Shown piece by piece: positions 41,045-53,400 of a DNA stretch of 64,000 nucleotides. A program made the translations under genes and the position numbers. The notes under the pieces are model-generated. The model was given only the letters and a program-made list of their open reading frames with translations, was not told the origin of the DNA and ran no database searches. This DNA is from Eimeria necatrix (taxonomy: Eukaryota > Apicomplexa > Conoidasida > Eucoccidiorida > Eimeriidae): positions 34,221 to 98,220 of the forward strand of contig NW_013651859.1 of assembly GCF_000499385.1 (NCBI RefSeq), written 5' to 3'. Every line of letters starts with the position of its first letter. Within the stretch, counting starts at the first letter, position 1.

Positions 41045-43693
41045 ATGAGAAATACAGGGCTGCATCATCGGGGGGCCCGCGAGAGGGCCCCCCCGCCCTC
41101 GGGTGGAATTGTGGGAAGCAGCTCATCTTGCATGCGTCTCTTTGCGTTTTTAAGTAATATATTTGATGGCGAGATGACGCTGGATGAGAAGCTGGTCCTG
41201 CAGGTCCTGAGGCGCTTGGCGGCGACTCCTTACGATAAGGACAATGCCGACCATGAACAAGTAAGCAACAGAGTGTCAACAAGAAAGCAGTAGGACCTGC
41301 TGGTTCTTTTGTTTTTGCTTTTTGTCGTATCTTCCCCAGTGTTTGCGGATTCCTTTTTGTTTTTTTGGCTCTTCTCAGTCCATGAAACGGCCCTTGTCTA
41401 TGTGCCCTGCCTTCCCGTGCTCTTACTGTTGCCGTTGACGTGGGAGATGATTCCTGATTTAAATGGCGAATGTCAATTCATTTGGTTTTCTTATACTGTG
41501 TTGAGTCGGTGGCTTTGCTTTCGCTGCCTCCTGTGGGTGTCTGCACAGCTTCTGAGGCGATTTTTCTTGCTTTGTTTCCCTGAGGCCACATTAGAACCTG
41601 CGAAGGAAGAAGATTCGAGGTGGAAAGAAGTTGGATTTCAGGTAGAAGGGCCAGTTTGTTTGACAGCATTTGGGCCTCTCTTTTGTGTTCTCTGGACTTT
41701 TTGTCCGGTCTTGCCTTTTTCATTCAAGATCTGCGTTTCCCGTCAGCAACATCCATCTGTGCTGTTCCATCGTCGTCTGTTTCTGTCTGTTTTCCCTTTG
41801 AGTTTGCTTTGAAAGCCCCGCTTTTGTTCGTTTGGGTGATTTTTTACTCTGTAGCTATTTGCAATCTGTGCATATGTGTCGCTGTGGTTTAGTCTCATCT
41901 GCTTTGCCTCTTCTGCATTCCGTGTTTTCGCAGTAGCACGGCTTTGTTAGTTTGCACTTCGTTTTTCTGTGCCGTTTAAATTGTTGTGTTGATGTTTTCT
42001 GCATCTGCAGTCCTTTTTCACTTTTCCTGTCTTGTTACTCGCTCTTGCTCCTGTTGCTCCTTCCCTTAGGTCCTCATGTATCTCTCGTCTTTGCAGCATT
42101 CTTGCGTCTGTTGCCCCTTCTTCATGTTTTTTATCGCATTTTTGCCTTTTTGTGCAATAATTTGATTCAGAGTGAAGACCCCCGCCGCGACTTCCGGGGC
42201 GGCGGTTTGCTGGCTCTGCAAAATCTTTGTTTTTTTCGTCTTCGCTATCCCCGTCAGTTTTTTACCCTTTCGAGGAAGAGCTATACAGCGGGCTTCCCCA
42301 TGGCTGCTGCTTTTATTAATATCACGGTTCGTCCTGCTGCTGTTCTGGCGGCTTCTGCTATTCCAGCTGCTGCTGTCGTTGCGAGAACGAGGAATAGCAG
42401 TGTTCGTGATTTCCGGGCTCCTGGCTTGCTGGATGGTGCAGCATCACGAGGAAGTGATGATGTGGAATGCTTTGTTCATTTTGGCTTCGCTGCTGCTGCT
42501 GCTGCTGCTGCTGTGCACTGCAGCATATGCTGACTGCTTACCTCCGTCTCACCGTCTCAGCGGGTCTGGCCGCTGGGGAAATTCAGGCCCCTCGTCGGGC
42601 AATGCGTCACTTTTTGCGTCTTTGCCTGAGTCCTGCTGCGTTGGAAGACGAGGCTGAAGAGCGCGTGCAGCTAAATAATGTTTCAAAAGGCTTCAAGGAG
42701 GGCTCGTTCTTGTGTCCTCCACCCCTGCCGGGGGCTGCAGCACTGGCGCAGCGCCGGAGCTCTGACAGCTACTCCGACTCGGACTTGGTGCGTTCGGATA
42801 TGTCGGCTGCAGCAGCAAACGCGCCTGCTTGCGGTGTACGTACAGCCGCAGCAAACGCGCCTGCTTGCGGTGTACGGACAGCTGCAGCAAACGCGCCGCT
42901 AGATCAGTCCACCCAAGCCAGCAGCCCTTTGCCCAGCGGGCCGCTGCTGCCGGGGCGGCGGCTGCGGCGGGGCTCTTCAGATTTAGGAAAGGGGAGCGTA
43001 AGAACAGGACAAGTCACGGAAAACCGGGTGTTGACGGTTTTTGGTCATTTATTTGTCTTCGCTTGCATGCGACTGGACCAAGAGCTGGGCCTGAGGGGCG
43101 CCTGGCAGCCGGACGGGACTGACCCTCCTCTTGTCCACTCCCCGCGGCACTTCCCGCACCACTTCTCCGGCCGCCGCAGACTGCACGGCCATTTCGTGCA
43201 TTCTTCCCGGAGGACTTCTGCTTCCAAGGGCTCCAGCGGCAAGAGCCACCCGGCAGAAGAAACCCACCTGGCGACGGAGCCGTCAGCGGGCAGCGGAGGT
43301 GCTTCGGAGGTTTCGCGGGACTCCGTCTTGGCCCCGACTCAAGGCAGGGACACAGCGTCTGTCTCCCCCGCGAGGTCTATTGCGGGAATGGAGGAGACGG
43401 AGCTGTGCCCGACTTCGGGGGAGCTGTCTGCCACCCCCTCGCCGCGCTCCATCAGCTCCGGCCGGGAGCAGCCTTCCGTGCTGCCAGCAAATCCGGGGCC
43501 CCCAGGGGACCCTGGGTCTTGTGAAGTAGCTGCTAGGCCAGCTAGTGGCGGATCTGACGGCCTGCTGCACCGGCGGGCGCAGCTGTGCTTTGGGGAAGCT
43601 CTCAAGGAAGTGCGCAATGCTGTTGACGCTGTGCTATGTGATGGCACTGTACAGACAGTGGGAGACTTGGGGGCAATCTGCCGAAGTTGCTAG
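41045..43693 (+). CDS. ELMO-domain protein (ELMOD-like, putative Arf/Arl GTPase-activating protein)
   Basis: ELMOD proteins act as GAPs for Arf-family GTPases such as Arl2. Exons 41045-41260, 41549-41641, 42171-42326 and 42524-43693 are in consistent phase 0 and give 544 residues. The assembled domain reads TPYDKDNADHEQ, LLRRFFLLCFPEA, then RWKEVGFQSEDPRRDFRGGG (residues 96-115, conserved Arg 112) and LLALQNLCFF. It continues with YPRQFF and INIT joined to HMLTAYLRLT across an intron. This follows the ELMO pattern W-GFQ-DP-DFRG-G-L-NL-YF. The C-terminal part of the domain seems interrupted by two low-complexity segments (about 185-320 and 350-500) before final helices ALKEVRNAVDAVL. Start is uncertain: the frame is open upstream to 40952, so an earlier exon is possible. 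The donor after INIT (ACG followed by GTTCGT) is weak, but the protein match supports it. Confidence 0.85.
42811..42900 (+). repeat. 36-base tandem repeat inside the ELMO gene
   Basis: About two and a half units encoding AAANAPACGVRT repeated in the last exon, within the first low-complexity insert. Each unit carries a GTGTACGTACAG- or GTGTACGGACAG-like core. Confidence 0.85.
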
Positions 43694-45629
43694 CCACCGT
43701 ACAGCAAGAGCAGCCCAGCAATCCCGCCCTGCCTTTGCGCAGGCGAGTTGGTTAATTGTCCAGCTCACGCGTAAGGCGCTGAGAGGCACTGCCTCCTCTT
43801 GGAATACAGCAGAATGAGCAGCTGACACAGCAGCTGCACCGGGCTGGTTTCCAGCCCCCTCGGCACCCAAAGGGTTTTCCAGCAGGAAGTCAAGGCTCCT
43901 AGTTGGGAATGAGATAGAAAAAGAGGGACACACGGAGGCCACGTGAGTTTTGGCGGCCAACTACCGTCCGGTAGGACCAACCGGAGAAGCAAACATCTGT
44001 TTTTCGTGTATTCTTTCGAGCGACTGACTCAGAAGTTGCATTCTGGTAATGGTGTGTGTTACACACAAAAGGTTTATTTAAAGTAGTAGGGAGGGAAGTT
44101 CAATTTGTTTTTGTTGTCAGTTGAAACCAGCAATATGCTTACTTCCATTGCTGGCTAAAACTTGGCGTATGAACACCCTTGTGGCGCGCGTACACCGCTA
44201 ATTTCCAGGCCATTGGCCGAGCGATCTCTGATTCCTCGCATGAGGGATCTGAACCATAATTTGTTTTCGCTGCATTGTGGGCACAGCGCTGGGACTGTTC
44301 TTCTGTATTTTACAGTGGCATTGCTTACACTATTTTGCAAGCGTAGTTTACCACGAGCATATGTAGTTGAAAAGTAAAAGGGGGAGAAGGCGCTTGAGGG
44401 ACTTCAAAACGGCGAGACATCACCTACTTGAGGCAGCTCAGTTCTTACTTTCTAGGATGCTTGGTTACGATTCGCGTGTTCGCTACCGTTTGAACTAGCG
44501 TGCTATATTTTTCGTAGCTTGAACTTCAATATAGATACGCCAGGCAAGTGCATCTTCACAAGGAAATGTGGTCAGTTTCAGATTGAAATACGCATTATTG
44601 GAATGGGAATGAAATACAAACTGAGCCGGCTGGAAATATCTGAGCACAAGAGTGAGAAGACAGACTAAATTGTGACAAACCACTGGGAATAGAGTGGGGA
44701 ATAGTGGTGAACTTTGGTCAGCATAGGAAGCCCCAAGAAACAGGCCCACCGTCCGTAGTTGGTTTTCTCACTACGTACAGAACTTGATCAAAGTTAAGTG
44801 AACTATTGAAGAGGCCCGCTGTCCATAGCTGGCATTCTTACAATGGTCTGAATTCATCGAGCAGCATGCGTATTTTTATTGCTGGCTAGAGTTCGGCGCA
44901 TCAACTTGGACTCTGGAGAAATAAGCTATGAACGGGAAACTCAAATTCGTAGCTTCGAACCCGAAGCCGCACGGAATACCCCGAAGAGCAGTGTGTTTAT
45001 TAAACTTGTACCGCAGAGCCTGAGCAATTCTTCTGCATCATTTTCCACAGATGAACGTCTAGTGAACTTCATGAAAAAAGACCGGATCGGTGTTGATAAA
45101 AAATATGTTTGGTTTAATTCATTGTGAGCGCTCCTCCTTAGTAGGAGCTGCGTCATAGCTCATCAAATATACACAACATGAGCTAGCGCAAACAGACTTG
45201 ATTTCATCAGCTTAAAATGTGCCACTTTTTCACAGAAGTGACAGAATAAGTGGCCAAGTGAGCGTAGGAAAAGAAATGCATTATGTTGATGCATTACGCT
45301 TCCAGACTAAAGGCCGCTGCAAAGGTAACCTTTCAAAAGAACAGGGCTACCTGTAAACTGCAGCTTTAAAAAGAAAGCCTGAGGCAGAAGACAATTTTGC
45401 AGTGAAAGTCAAGATTGAGCCAAAAACAATACCCAGCTGCTGCTTCACTAAGAGCCAGACGGAGTTGTGAAAAGAAGACAGCGCGCCTTTATTCCAGTAA
45501 ACAAAAGCAACTTGAAGTACTTCTGCAGAAACTTGGTCGGTGCTGCGCTGTCTTCATGCGCGCGGTTAGCTGTCCAGTGTCGGGTGCGGGAAAAGACAAA
45601 CAACACGGCAGACGTTGGTGCTGGTTGAG
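43694..45629. other. Convergent intergenic region with a diverged repeat pair
   Basis: CAG-free from about 43850. Two diverged copies of a segment containing ATTGCTGGCTA, then A(A/G)A(A/G)(C/T)T(T/C)GGCG, lie near 44129-44180 and 44862-44910. A plus-strand frame at 44879-45127 (82 residues) begins at the second copy and has no recognised motif. Nothing else was identified. Confidence 0.45.
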
Positions 45630-48600
45630 CTAAGGCGAGGTCTCTGAGTGCTGGTCTGCGGCGTTTTGGGCAGTTTCACTTGTGCTATCGCTCCCTTGAC
45701 CATGGGCTGGCTCTACGCTCTTCCCTTCACCCTCCGGGGCTTCCTCGTGGTTTTGCTGCCCTTCTTGAGGCTTTCGAGGTTTGTCTTCTGGAGCTTTCTC
45801 TGTCGCGTCATTGTCTCCGCGCGAGTTATTAGTCTGGGCAGTTCTGAGGATAACGTTCCTGAGCTGCTCGATTCTCCCTTCGATTAGGCCCCTATATCTT
45901 TCTTGAAGGATCTGGAGTAGCCTGAGTCGATTTTGCAACTCTTGTTTGGCAACTGTGCACTCTTGTACGTTTGTTTCTGTGTTCTCTTGGAGGCAAACAC
46001 CTTCCTTGCCTTTTCTGCTGTTGGATATGGCGCTGCGGCATTCTGTGCCGTGTTCCCTTAGAATGTCCGCGACATGCTGAGTCGCCTGCTGATTAAACAA
46101 GTCCAGATAGAACACCAAGTGCATATGCATAATTTCATTTTCAGATAGCCTGAGCGCGGCAGCCTGAGAAGTAACAAATTCTTCATAGGAGGTCCAGTGC
46201 CCTTCTCCTAGGTATCTGAGCATAGACCTTCTTAGCAGGTCCTCGTGATTGAACTGTGTTTTTTCCTCTTTGTTTGCTACACTTTCATTCTCTTCGTCAT
46301 TTGCTTTTTCGGACTCAGCAGGCACCCGAGGATCGCAAGATCTCAATGCCAAGTACAAATCCATTAGAGCGGTTGAGGAATTCCCAGCATTAGCCGCTTC
46401 GGGACGTGGGTTCGATCTGCTGGATGTACTTGCTCCATATTGTTCACGGGGAGAGCGGAATTGGAAAGATGCGATATTGAGAAGAGGCAAGCCCTCAAGA
46501 TCTGCGATTTGAAACAACAAAAACGGACATAGACAGCTTAAATAGAGGACCAATTCAAAGAAACATGGCGCATGTAATTTTTGCACGCAAATACTACACA
46601 ATAAGATGGAGAAAGACTAGATAGAGAAAACGAACCTGCCGCATCGTTTGCGCTCGAAGATATTTCATGAGATACTTCTCCAGGAGCAGTTTCTCCCAAG
46701 TTGGTGACAGGCCGCATTTCGTCGCAATCAGAAGTCTGCGAAACAGGGTCTCTCTGTTGCGAAACAGGGTCTCTCTGTTGTTGTTGTTCTTCTGTTTGCT
46801 CTTGTCTCCGTTCTGGAGCTTGCTGCCGCTCTCGGCCGTTGCGTGGTTGACGATTTTGTCTTTCTTTTTGCCTTCTTTCGTCTCTCATGAGGAATATTTG
46901 GTGCCTCAGCTTGCCAGACATGCGTCTCCACAAAGCACGGGCGTACTGCGGAAATCCAAGCAAAAAGACAGAGTTGCCAATGAAACTATCACGCAAAGGA
47001 TCATGTGTGTGCACATTATACTTTTAATGTGAAGGGGCCTGACCCTTGGCCAAAAATAATCGAAAGCAAATGAATTGCTTACCTCGACATCGTCTCGGAA
47101 AATGTGAAGAGGCACACCACTGGCATTGCAAGGAGCTCTAGAGTTTTGGGGGTTCATGCGATTATTGGGGCCTGGAACTGCTCCCTGATAGCGCATGTTT
47201 GGTTGTGGGTAGAGGGGCCCTTGGCGTCTTCTGTTGTTGTTGTGTCTGGAGGCGTTGCTATCTGCTCTTGAACTTGGGTACCTCGAAGCCCTAGAGGAAC
47301 GTGGGCTGTGAGCGACTCTGGCAGCTGCTTGTGAAACTTCAGCATTAAGGGCTTTCTGCTCCTCCCTAATCCGTCCTCGGGCTTCTTCTAGTTGCTTCTT
47401 GTGGTAATCTTCCATACCGTAAGGAATCCACAGGCCTGTACTGTCGTAGAAGCCCAAAGGTGAAGGATCAGGAACCCAGTCAGGAACCATGTGTCTAGCT
47501 GCTGCACCGCCGCCGCTGTACATCTGTTGGTGCTGCTGCAGCTTTCCCAAATATCTCTGCTGCTGTTCAAGATAAATGAGGCGCTGATGCACAAACTCGG
47601 GGTCATGATGATAGCCCCGTTGATGATTGATGAATTCTTGCTGATTTTGGAGGTGCCTCAATTGCTGCTCCAAGTAATGCTGCTGTTGGTGGATTTGCCT
47701 TTGCTCTTCGCTCAAAAACTTTGATTGCTGCCAGTGCTTTTGCGGCTGCTGCGAACGTCCATGTTGATCTGTTGGGTACGACAGCTGCTGCTGCTGCTGC
47801 TGCAACCGGCGCTGCTGCTCGTCTAGTTGAGCTTTCTGGTGCAGTATTTGCTCCCTCTGTTGGTGCAAATTCATCTGCTGCCGGTGCAAATGTTCTTGAT
47901 GCTGCTGATGAAGCCGTTGCTGCTGCGGATTGACGAAGCGTGGCTGCGGCCTCCAATGAGGTCCTTGCTGCGCATGGAATGGTCTTGGCGGCGGATGCAT
48001 GAACCTTTGTTCTTGGTGCTCATGTTGCATGTGCGGAAACGGCGGGTAAGCAGGCTGCTGCGGAAATCCTGGATGCGGTCCAAGTTCTGTTGGAGGCGGC
48101 ATGTTGGGCCCTGGCTGCTGATGATGTTGCATGTGTGTGTGAAAGTGCGCCGGGTGTCCGTTCATTTCGTTCACATACTGTTGTTGTTGCTCGGTGTATG
48201 CTTCTTCATTGAAGGCCTTTGGCTGCTCATGCTGAGGTTGGGGTTGCTGCTCAGCCTGCTGCTCTGTGTGCTGCTGCACTGGTTGTTGCGCATTTAGAGA
48301 ACCCTGTTGCACCTCGGGTTGTTGCTGCTGCTGCTGCTCTTGTTGCTTCTGTTGTTGCTGCTCTTGTTGCTCTCCTTGTTGCAGCTGCCCTTCTTGCAAC
48401 TGCTCTTGTTGCATCTGCTCTTGTTTAGGCTGCTCTTGATGCGGCTGCTCCTGTTGCACCTGTTCTTGTTGCAGTTGCTCACGCTGCAGCTGCTCTTGTT
48501 GCAGCTGCTCATGTTGCAGCTGCTGTTGGTGCTGCTGCTCTAGCAGTTGCTGGTGTTGCTGGTGTAGCTGCTGCTGTTCTTGGTTCTGTAGCTCCTGGTG

Positions 48601-49382
48601 CTGGTGGCATTGCTGATGGATCGGCGGCTGCATGGGAGGCTGGCCATGTATGTGCATGTGTTGCTGTTGAAGAAAGTGGAGCTCTTCAGGGCTTAAAGGT
48701 CGAGGCGGCTGCAGCGGCTGCACGTGCGGTGGCATTGGGTATATAGGATGCCCATGCATCAGAGCTGGTGAGTAGGGGACCTGCAAACAAACAAACGAAA
48801 CCAAAAACGGGTGAACAAAGTTTAACTGTCACACTTTCCAGAACAAAAGTTGAGCAGTACGTACATCAGCAAACGCACATGAGGAGAGTCTGCATTATAT
48901 ACAAGCGGTACGAACAAATATAAACCATGTCCAAAGTTAGCAAAAAGAATTGATGTGCAGCATAAGTAGATAGCTCCGTGATGTATTTGACGGAGTTATG
49001 CGTGCGAACAACGCATCCTTGTACATTCATGAATGAAAACATGATAAAAGAGCTAGACATGTTTTACCCTGTTGTTCATCGGAGGTGGTGGGGGCGGGGG
49101 TGGCATAACTTGGCCGGGCTGAGGGGGCATGAAATACCCTTGTGGCTGAGAAAAATAAACCAGAAAACACATTTGGCACGATATGGGAAAACGGCTGTTA
49201 GCCAAAACGCCATCTAGGCATGCAGTGTCTGCAAGAATTAAATCATTACATCTGCTTACCAGCGGGTGCTGTGGATAATACGCAGGACCAGAAGCCTTGT
49301 ACCAAATGCCTCCTCGGGGAGCAGCATTCGGGCCGAAGCCATGATAATGTGGCTGGCCTTGTTGGCGAGGAAACGGGCGACG

Positions 49383-49417
<35 letters not shown>

Positions 49418-50477
49418 TTTGCTGCTGCTGTGGGTGAGCGTATTGGCGAGGAAAGTGCTGGGGGTGAGTGGGTGCTTGTCTGATGCTGATATAGCCGCCT
49501 CTGCCGCGGTGGTGTTGAGGGCCGTTATGGTGCTGGTGGTACTCTCCGTTGTTAGCAGCAAAGTTTCCTTGTCTTTGTTCATAAGGCCGGCTTCCGCGGG
49601 GAACTCCTCGGCCTCCTGGGTGTTGGTATCTGCCGCGCTGCTGCTGGCGTTGATAGTGGGGCTGTACTACTTGTTCTTGACGCTGGGGGCTGTTGGGAGG
49701 AGCTTTGGGGGTTGTAATGCTTGCTTGTACTTCCTCCTGAGTTACATTTGGCATCTCCGTTTCTTGAGAACTTGCTGTTTCTTGGCTTCCAGCGCTGGGC
49801 AGCAGGGGAGTCGTGCTTTGGCCATCTGCAGCGTCGAGTTCGGTGGTTTCGGACTCGCTGCTGTTCCCCAGCAACAAAGTGTACCCATTTGTGGATTCTC
49901 GAGGCGCCGTTGACTCCGCTTCTTCTCCAGAACTCCTCACAGAAGTTGAGGCAGAGACTGCAGCAGGCGGCGTGCTGTCGCCTACTGTTCCCTGGTTGGA
50001 ACAAGCTACGTCGGTGGCCTGCATGGTTTGCGCTGGGGCTTCTTGAGTCGAGGTTTCAGGGGCAGCCGCAGTAGGTGCTTCTTTGGGAAAAAAACACAAG
50101 ACACACTAGGAAGTAAATTAGGCCCAAGGGCAATTCGAGCTTAAATAGGTTGCTAACATAAACCACTTATGTTCACGCCAGCAAATCCAATGTACTTGAA
50201 GCTACAACTAAAGCCTACAGGCTAGAAAGCCGCTGGTGCTTGATCGCTAGCACAACTGACAAAGTGTACTGCAGCGATAAAGCTCTAGGGATCAGGCCTG
50301 GAATTTTCAAGTGCCTACAGCAACTGATTTCGCTTTCTTACCAGTTGGTTGTACTGCGGTTTGAGTGGCGGCGCACGGACTGCGGTCTTGCTTAACGGCT
50401 ACTCCAGGAGAACAGGCAGTGAAAGAAATCGCGAAGGCTCCCAGGATCATCAGTGCGAATTTATGAAAACGATTCAT
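45630..50477 (-). CDS. Large protein with signal peptide, RGG-like box and Q/P/H-rich body, function unknown
   Basis: Family not recognised. Minus-strand exons 50477-50342, 50080-49260, 49145-49068, 48780-47083, 46945-46636 and 46501-45630 join in consistent phase to 1304 residues. The N-terminus (MNRFHKFALMILGAFAISFT) is a convincing signal peptide. Residues about 46-190 are Ser/Thr/Glu-rich. Residues about 190-245 are Arg/Gly-rich with RGR, GGRG and HRGRGGY motifs. A short proline run lies in exon 3, followed by a long Gln/His/Pro segment in exon 4 (about 346-911) with (HQ)/(EQ) repeats and an HHQQP-rich part. Exon 5 is Arg/Gln-rich with a QQRDPVSQ duplication. The final exon (about 1015-1304) is compositionally normal and helical, containing GEGHWTSYEEFVTSQAAALR and MHLVFYLDLFNQQATQHVAD, so it may be a folded domain. 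Gln codons are mixed CAA and CAG, unlike the pure CAG tracts elsewhere. Confidence 0.8.
50407..50477 (-). other. Predicted signal peptide segment
   Basis: First 22-24 residues of the protein above: basic start (NRFHK), a hydrophobic core ALMILGAFAISF, then TACSPG as a likely cleavage region. It lies in its own small first exon, as is common for secreted apicomplexan proteins. Confidence 0.75.
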
Positions 50478-53400
50478 TTTGGCCAGACTCTGGGTGCTGA
50501 GAAGAGAGGAACACAACACAGAGACGAAATATACTTTCACTTGTAGCTCAGGCAAACCACAGCTTTGTCGAACTCCCTGTACTGCAATGCGCAATATATT
50601 GCTCTGAAGTAATATGCATACAATTGTAAGACTAAAACGAAAAGGAGGCACAAGCTTAGTCGAGCTGGTGATGCACACAGAAGGCTGAGGTCTCCCTGAT
50701 ACTTTACAGGCCTGTGCTCCGTGGCTTGGTGAGGCCTGACAGGGACTTCAAAGAGGGTTTTCCACTGGCAACTGGCGCGTGCGATAGTAGTCACAATAAA
50801 ACTATATCATAAAATGACATCGAGGAGCAGGAGAGAAGGGGTCTTACGCGTAAAACGAATAGGGTGGCGGTTATCAGCCCTCAGTCGGCGGCGGTCGTCG
50901 ATTGGGCCACGAGAACCAGAGCCGCGAAAGCCCGCTGGGTGTTGAAAACTGTATTAAAATAGAATTAAATATATTTCACTGTGTGCAAAAGCCTCCAAAA
51001 TGCATTTCCGCACATTGTGATGGACCTTTACTGAGACGTCGGAAGGGCCGCCTCAAGAGCGGGTGACCACGGCGGGCAGGGCGCGGGCCGCGTGCTGCAA
51101 GCCATGAGCTCTATGGCTGCCTGCTCAGCGACACCTGCCATTTCAACAAGATTGAAGGATATCAAAATGCAAATAAATTTGGATCAATCTTTATTTCAAT
51201 GAGACTTTCCATGCAATATTGCGTGGGCCGCCGAAACATAAATCGGGCGTTCCACACTCATCGAGACAGTTGCCATCATGATGCTTGGGCCTCAAGCGTT
51301 CATCGCACCCGTGGAGGCTTACCTTTGCCAAAGGCACACTTGATATGCTTCAAAACAAGCACAAAAATAGGTGTTTAATTCTTATTTCAAGCGTTTGTCC
51401 TCTAGGTTCCACAAGAAAAATACTCCTCGGCACCCTCTGCCTTGCCAAGACAAGGCTACAGATTTCAGCTAGCGGCACTGCATAAACATCCCCAGTTTGC
51501 ACATGAGTTTTGAATGAACCAAAGCTTGTTTAGCTGACTACTGCCTTTTAGTTCGGTGTTTTTCTAAATTGATGGCCTCTTCGTTCCAGTAACGCAGTAT
51601 GAGCCCACGAACTTCCCCAGGCTCGTTGATAGTTACACTGAGGTAGGCAAGGGCTTCCAGTCCTCTGTCCCTGATTCGCTCAGTAAGCACCTCAATTACC
51701 TTTTGAAGAGCGTTATACTTGCCAGATTAAGTGGTAATTTTGATGCTAAGACATTGCGGTGTGCAGTATCAGCACGTTCAGGGCAGACAGTCAGAGAAAT
51801 TGAGCAGCCACCACTCACTTGGAAGCCCACGGCCTCTGTCCAAACATAGAAAAAGGTGAAATCTACATTTTTACATTTAGAAAGAGGCTAGAAATTTTTC
51901 TGGAGCTTCAGGCGGCCGGCCTACTCACCTTGTGTCTACGGGATAACTATAGCTTCGAAACACCGGGCCAAAGATTCACTGTTTTACTCTCCGCTCCCAC
52001 TGGAACATTCCTCGCATGATAGAAGTTCGGCTTTTGGTTCTTTTCAAAGCCAAAGAGCGGCTTGAACCTGGAGCCACTGCAAAGCAGCTGTCCTAATGTG
52101 TGCACTATGCGCTACAGAGGTTATCCTATATACACATTACTTGTTAGATTTCCTCTTTTTTGGCATTTCTGAACTAAGGCACCTGGCCTAGCTGGGCGGC
52201 TACTAGAGCCCCCAGAGGACTGTATCCTTGCCTTGGGTGCTCTTGTCCTGTCAGACATTTCATTTGTCGCGACTGCATTTTGGAGGGCAATAGGAATGGC
52301 ATTTGTGCTCGAGGCTTCCCTTCAAATCCAAAAACGCGGCACAAAACTGCAGCCGCTACGGCCCGAACCGCAGCTAAAACTCCAGGCCTTGTTTGAATAT
52401 GGGGAAAGTGTCCTTAAGTTACACTAGACTTCAATCCCCGAGGCTGCACTAATAGTTTTGAGGGTCAAAAGTCTATTTGCTTTGTCATGAGCACAAGTTC
52501 CAAAAGTTCCTTCAAATTGTGGCAGCAACAGGAGCTGTAAAAAGAGATTGTCGAAGCCCTTTTAAAGCTAAAGCCCCTGGGAGGTGAATTTTCGGAGTTT
52601 TCTTTTAGATTCAAGCTTCGTTTTGATAAGAACAAAACTGCAAATATTGCATGGCGTCCAGCGGATCTTAAAAGAAGGAAATGGAGCAAAATGCAGCAGA
52701 GCCGGCGCTGGCCGTAGCTGCAGCGCGTGGGCGAAATTTGGGGTACAGGCTGCTGCCTGTGCTTTGCAGAACATCTCAAAGCTGCTGCTGCTGCTGCTGC
52801 TGCTGCGGACTCCAGTGGAGAAAAGATCTCTCTAGGAGGTGAAAGAAAACCTTTGCTTCTCTTTTCTGGCATCTGGCCTTTATGCTCCGCTTCACCTTGC
52901 TGGACGAAGAGCTTCAAAGGTCGCCTGACACCTCAAAGCTGCCTAAAAAGCATTTAGAAAAGCCTGCTGCTGCATTCAAGGCTCCAGAAGGCTTCAGCTA
53001 GCCTCAGCAGTGCCTTGGGGTGCTCGAGCTGCAGCTTTCAAGGGCCCTGGGCTTTTGCTGCTTTGCTGCAGCAGGCCCAGTCAGCTCTATGCCCTTGCTG
53101 TGCTGCACTGGGCCTGGGCTATTCTCGATTGCCCCATGCCCTTTTTCCCAACCCTCTTGGGGGCCGCCAAGTATAGGGCTCCCCCACCCCAACGTGCGGG
53201 GCCCCCCACTGTGGGGAGGCCCCCCGCACATTTTGGGGTCCTTGCTGCCATTTGAAGTGGCCCCAGATTCTGGGGCTGTGGCTGCAGGGCTTAGGGCCTT
53301 AGATTGAGGCCTCAGGGCCCGGGTCTTTTCAGCATTTGTTTGGCCTCTTGTGCTGGACCTTCATTCACTTGTACAGGGGGGCCTTCTGTGCTGCTCTAGG

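Noticed and set aside
44955..44985. Possible tRNA T-loop (CGGGTTCGAAGC on the minus strand)
   Set aside because: No matching acceptor stem, D arm or anticodon arm could be folded around it.
44879..45127. 82-codon plus-strand frame beginning at a diverged repeat copy
   Set aside because: No recognisable motif and begins inside the repeat; too short and isolated to call.
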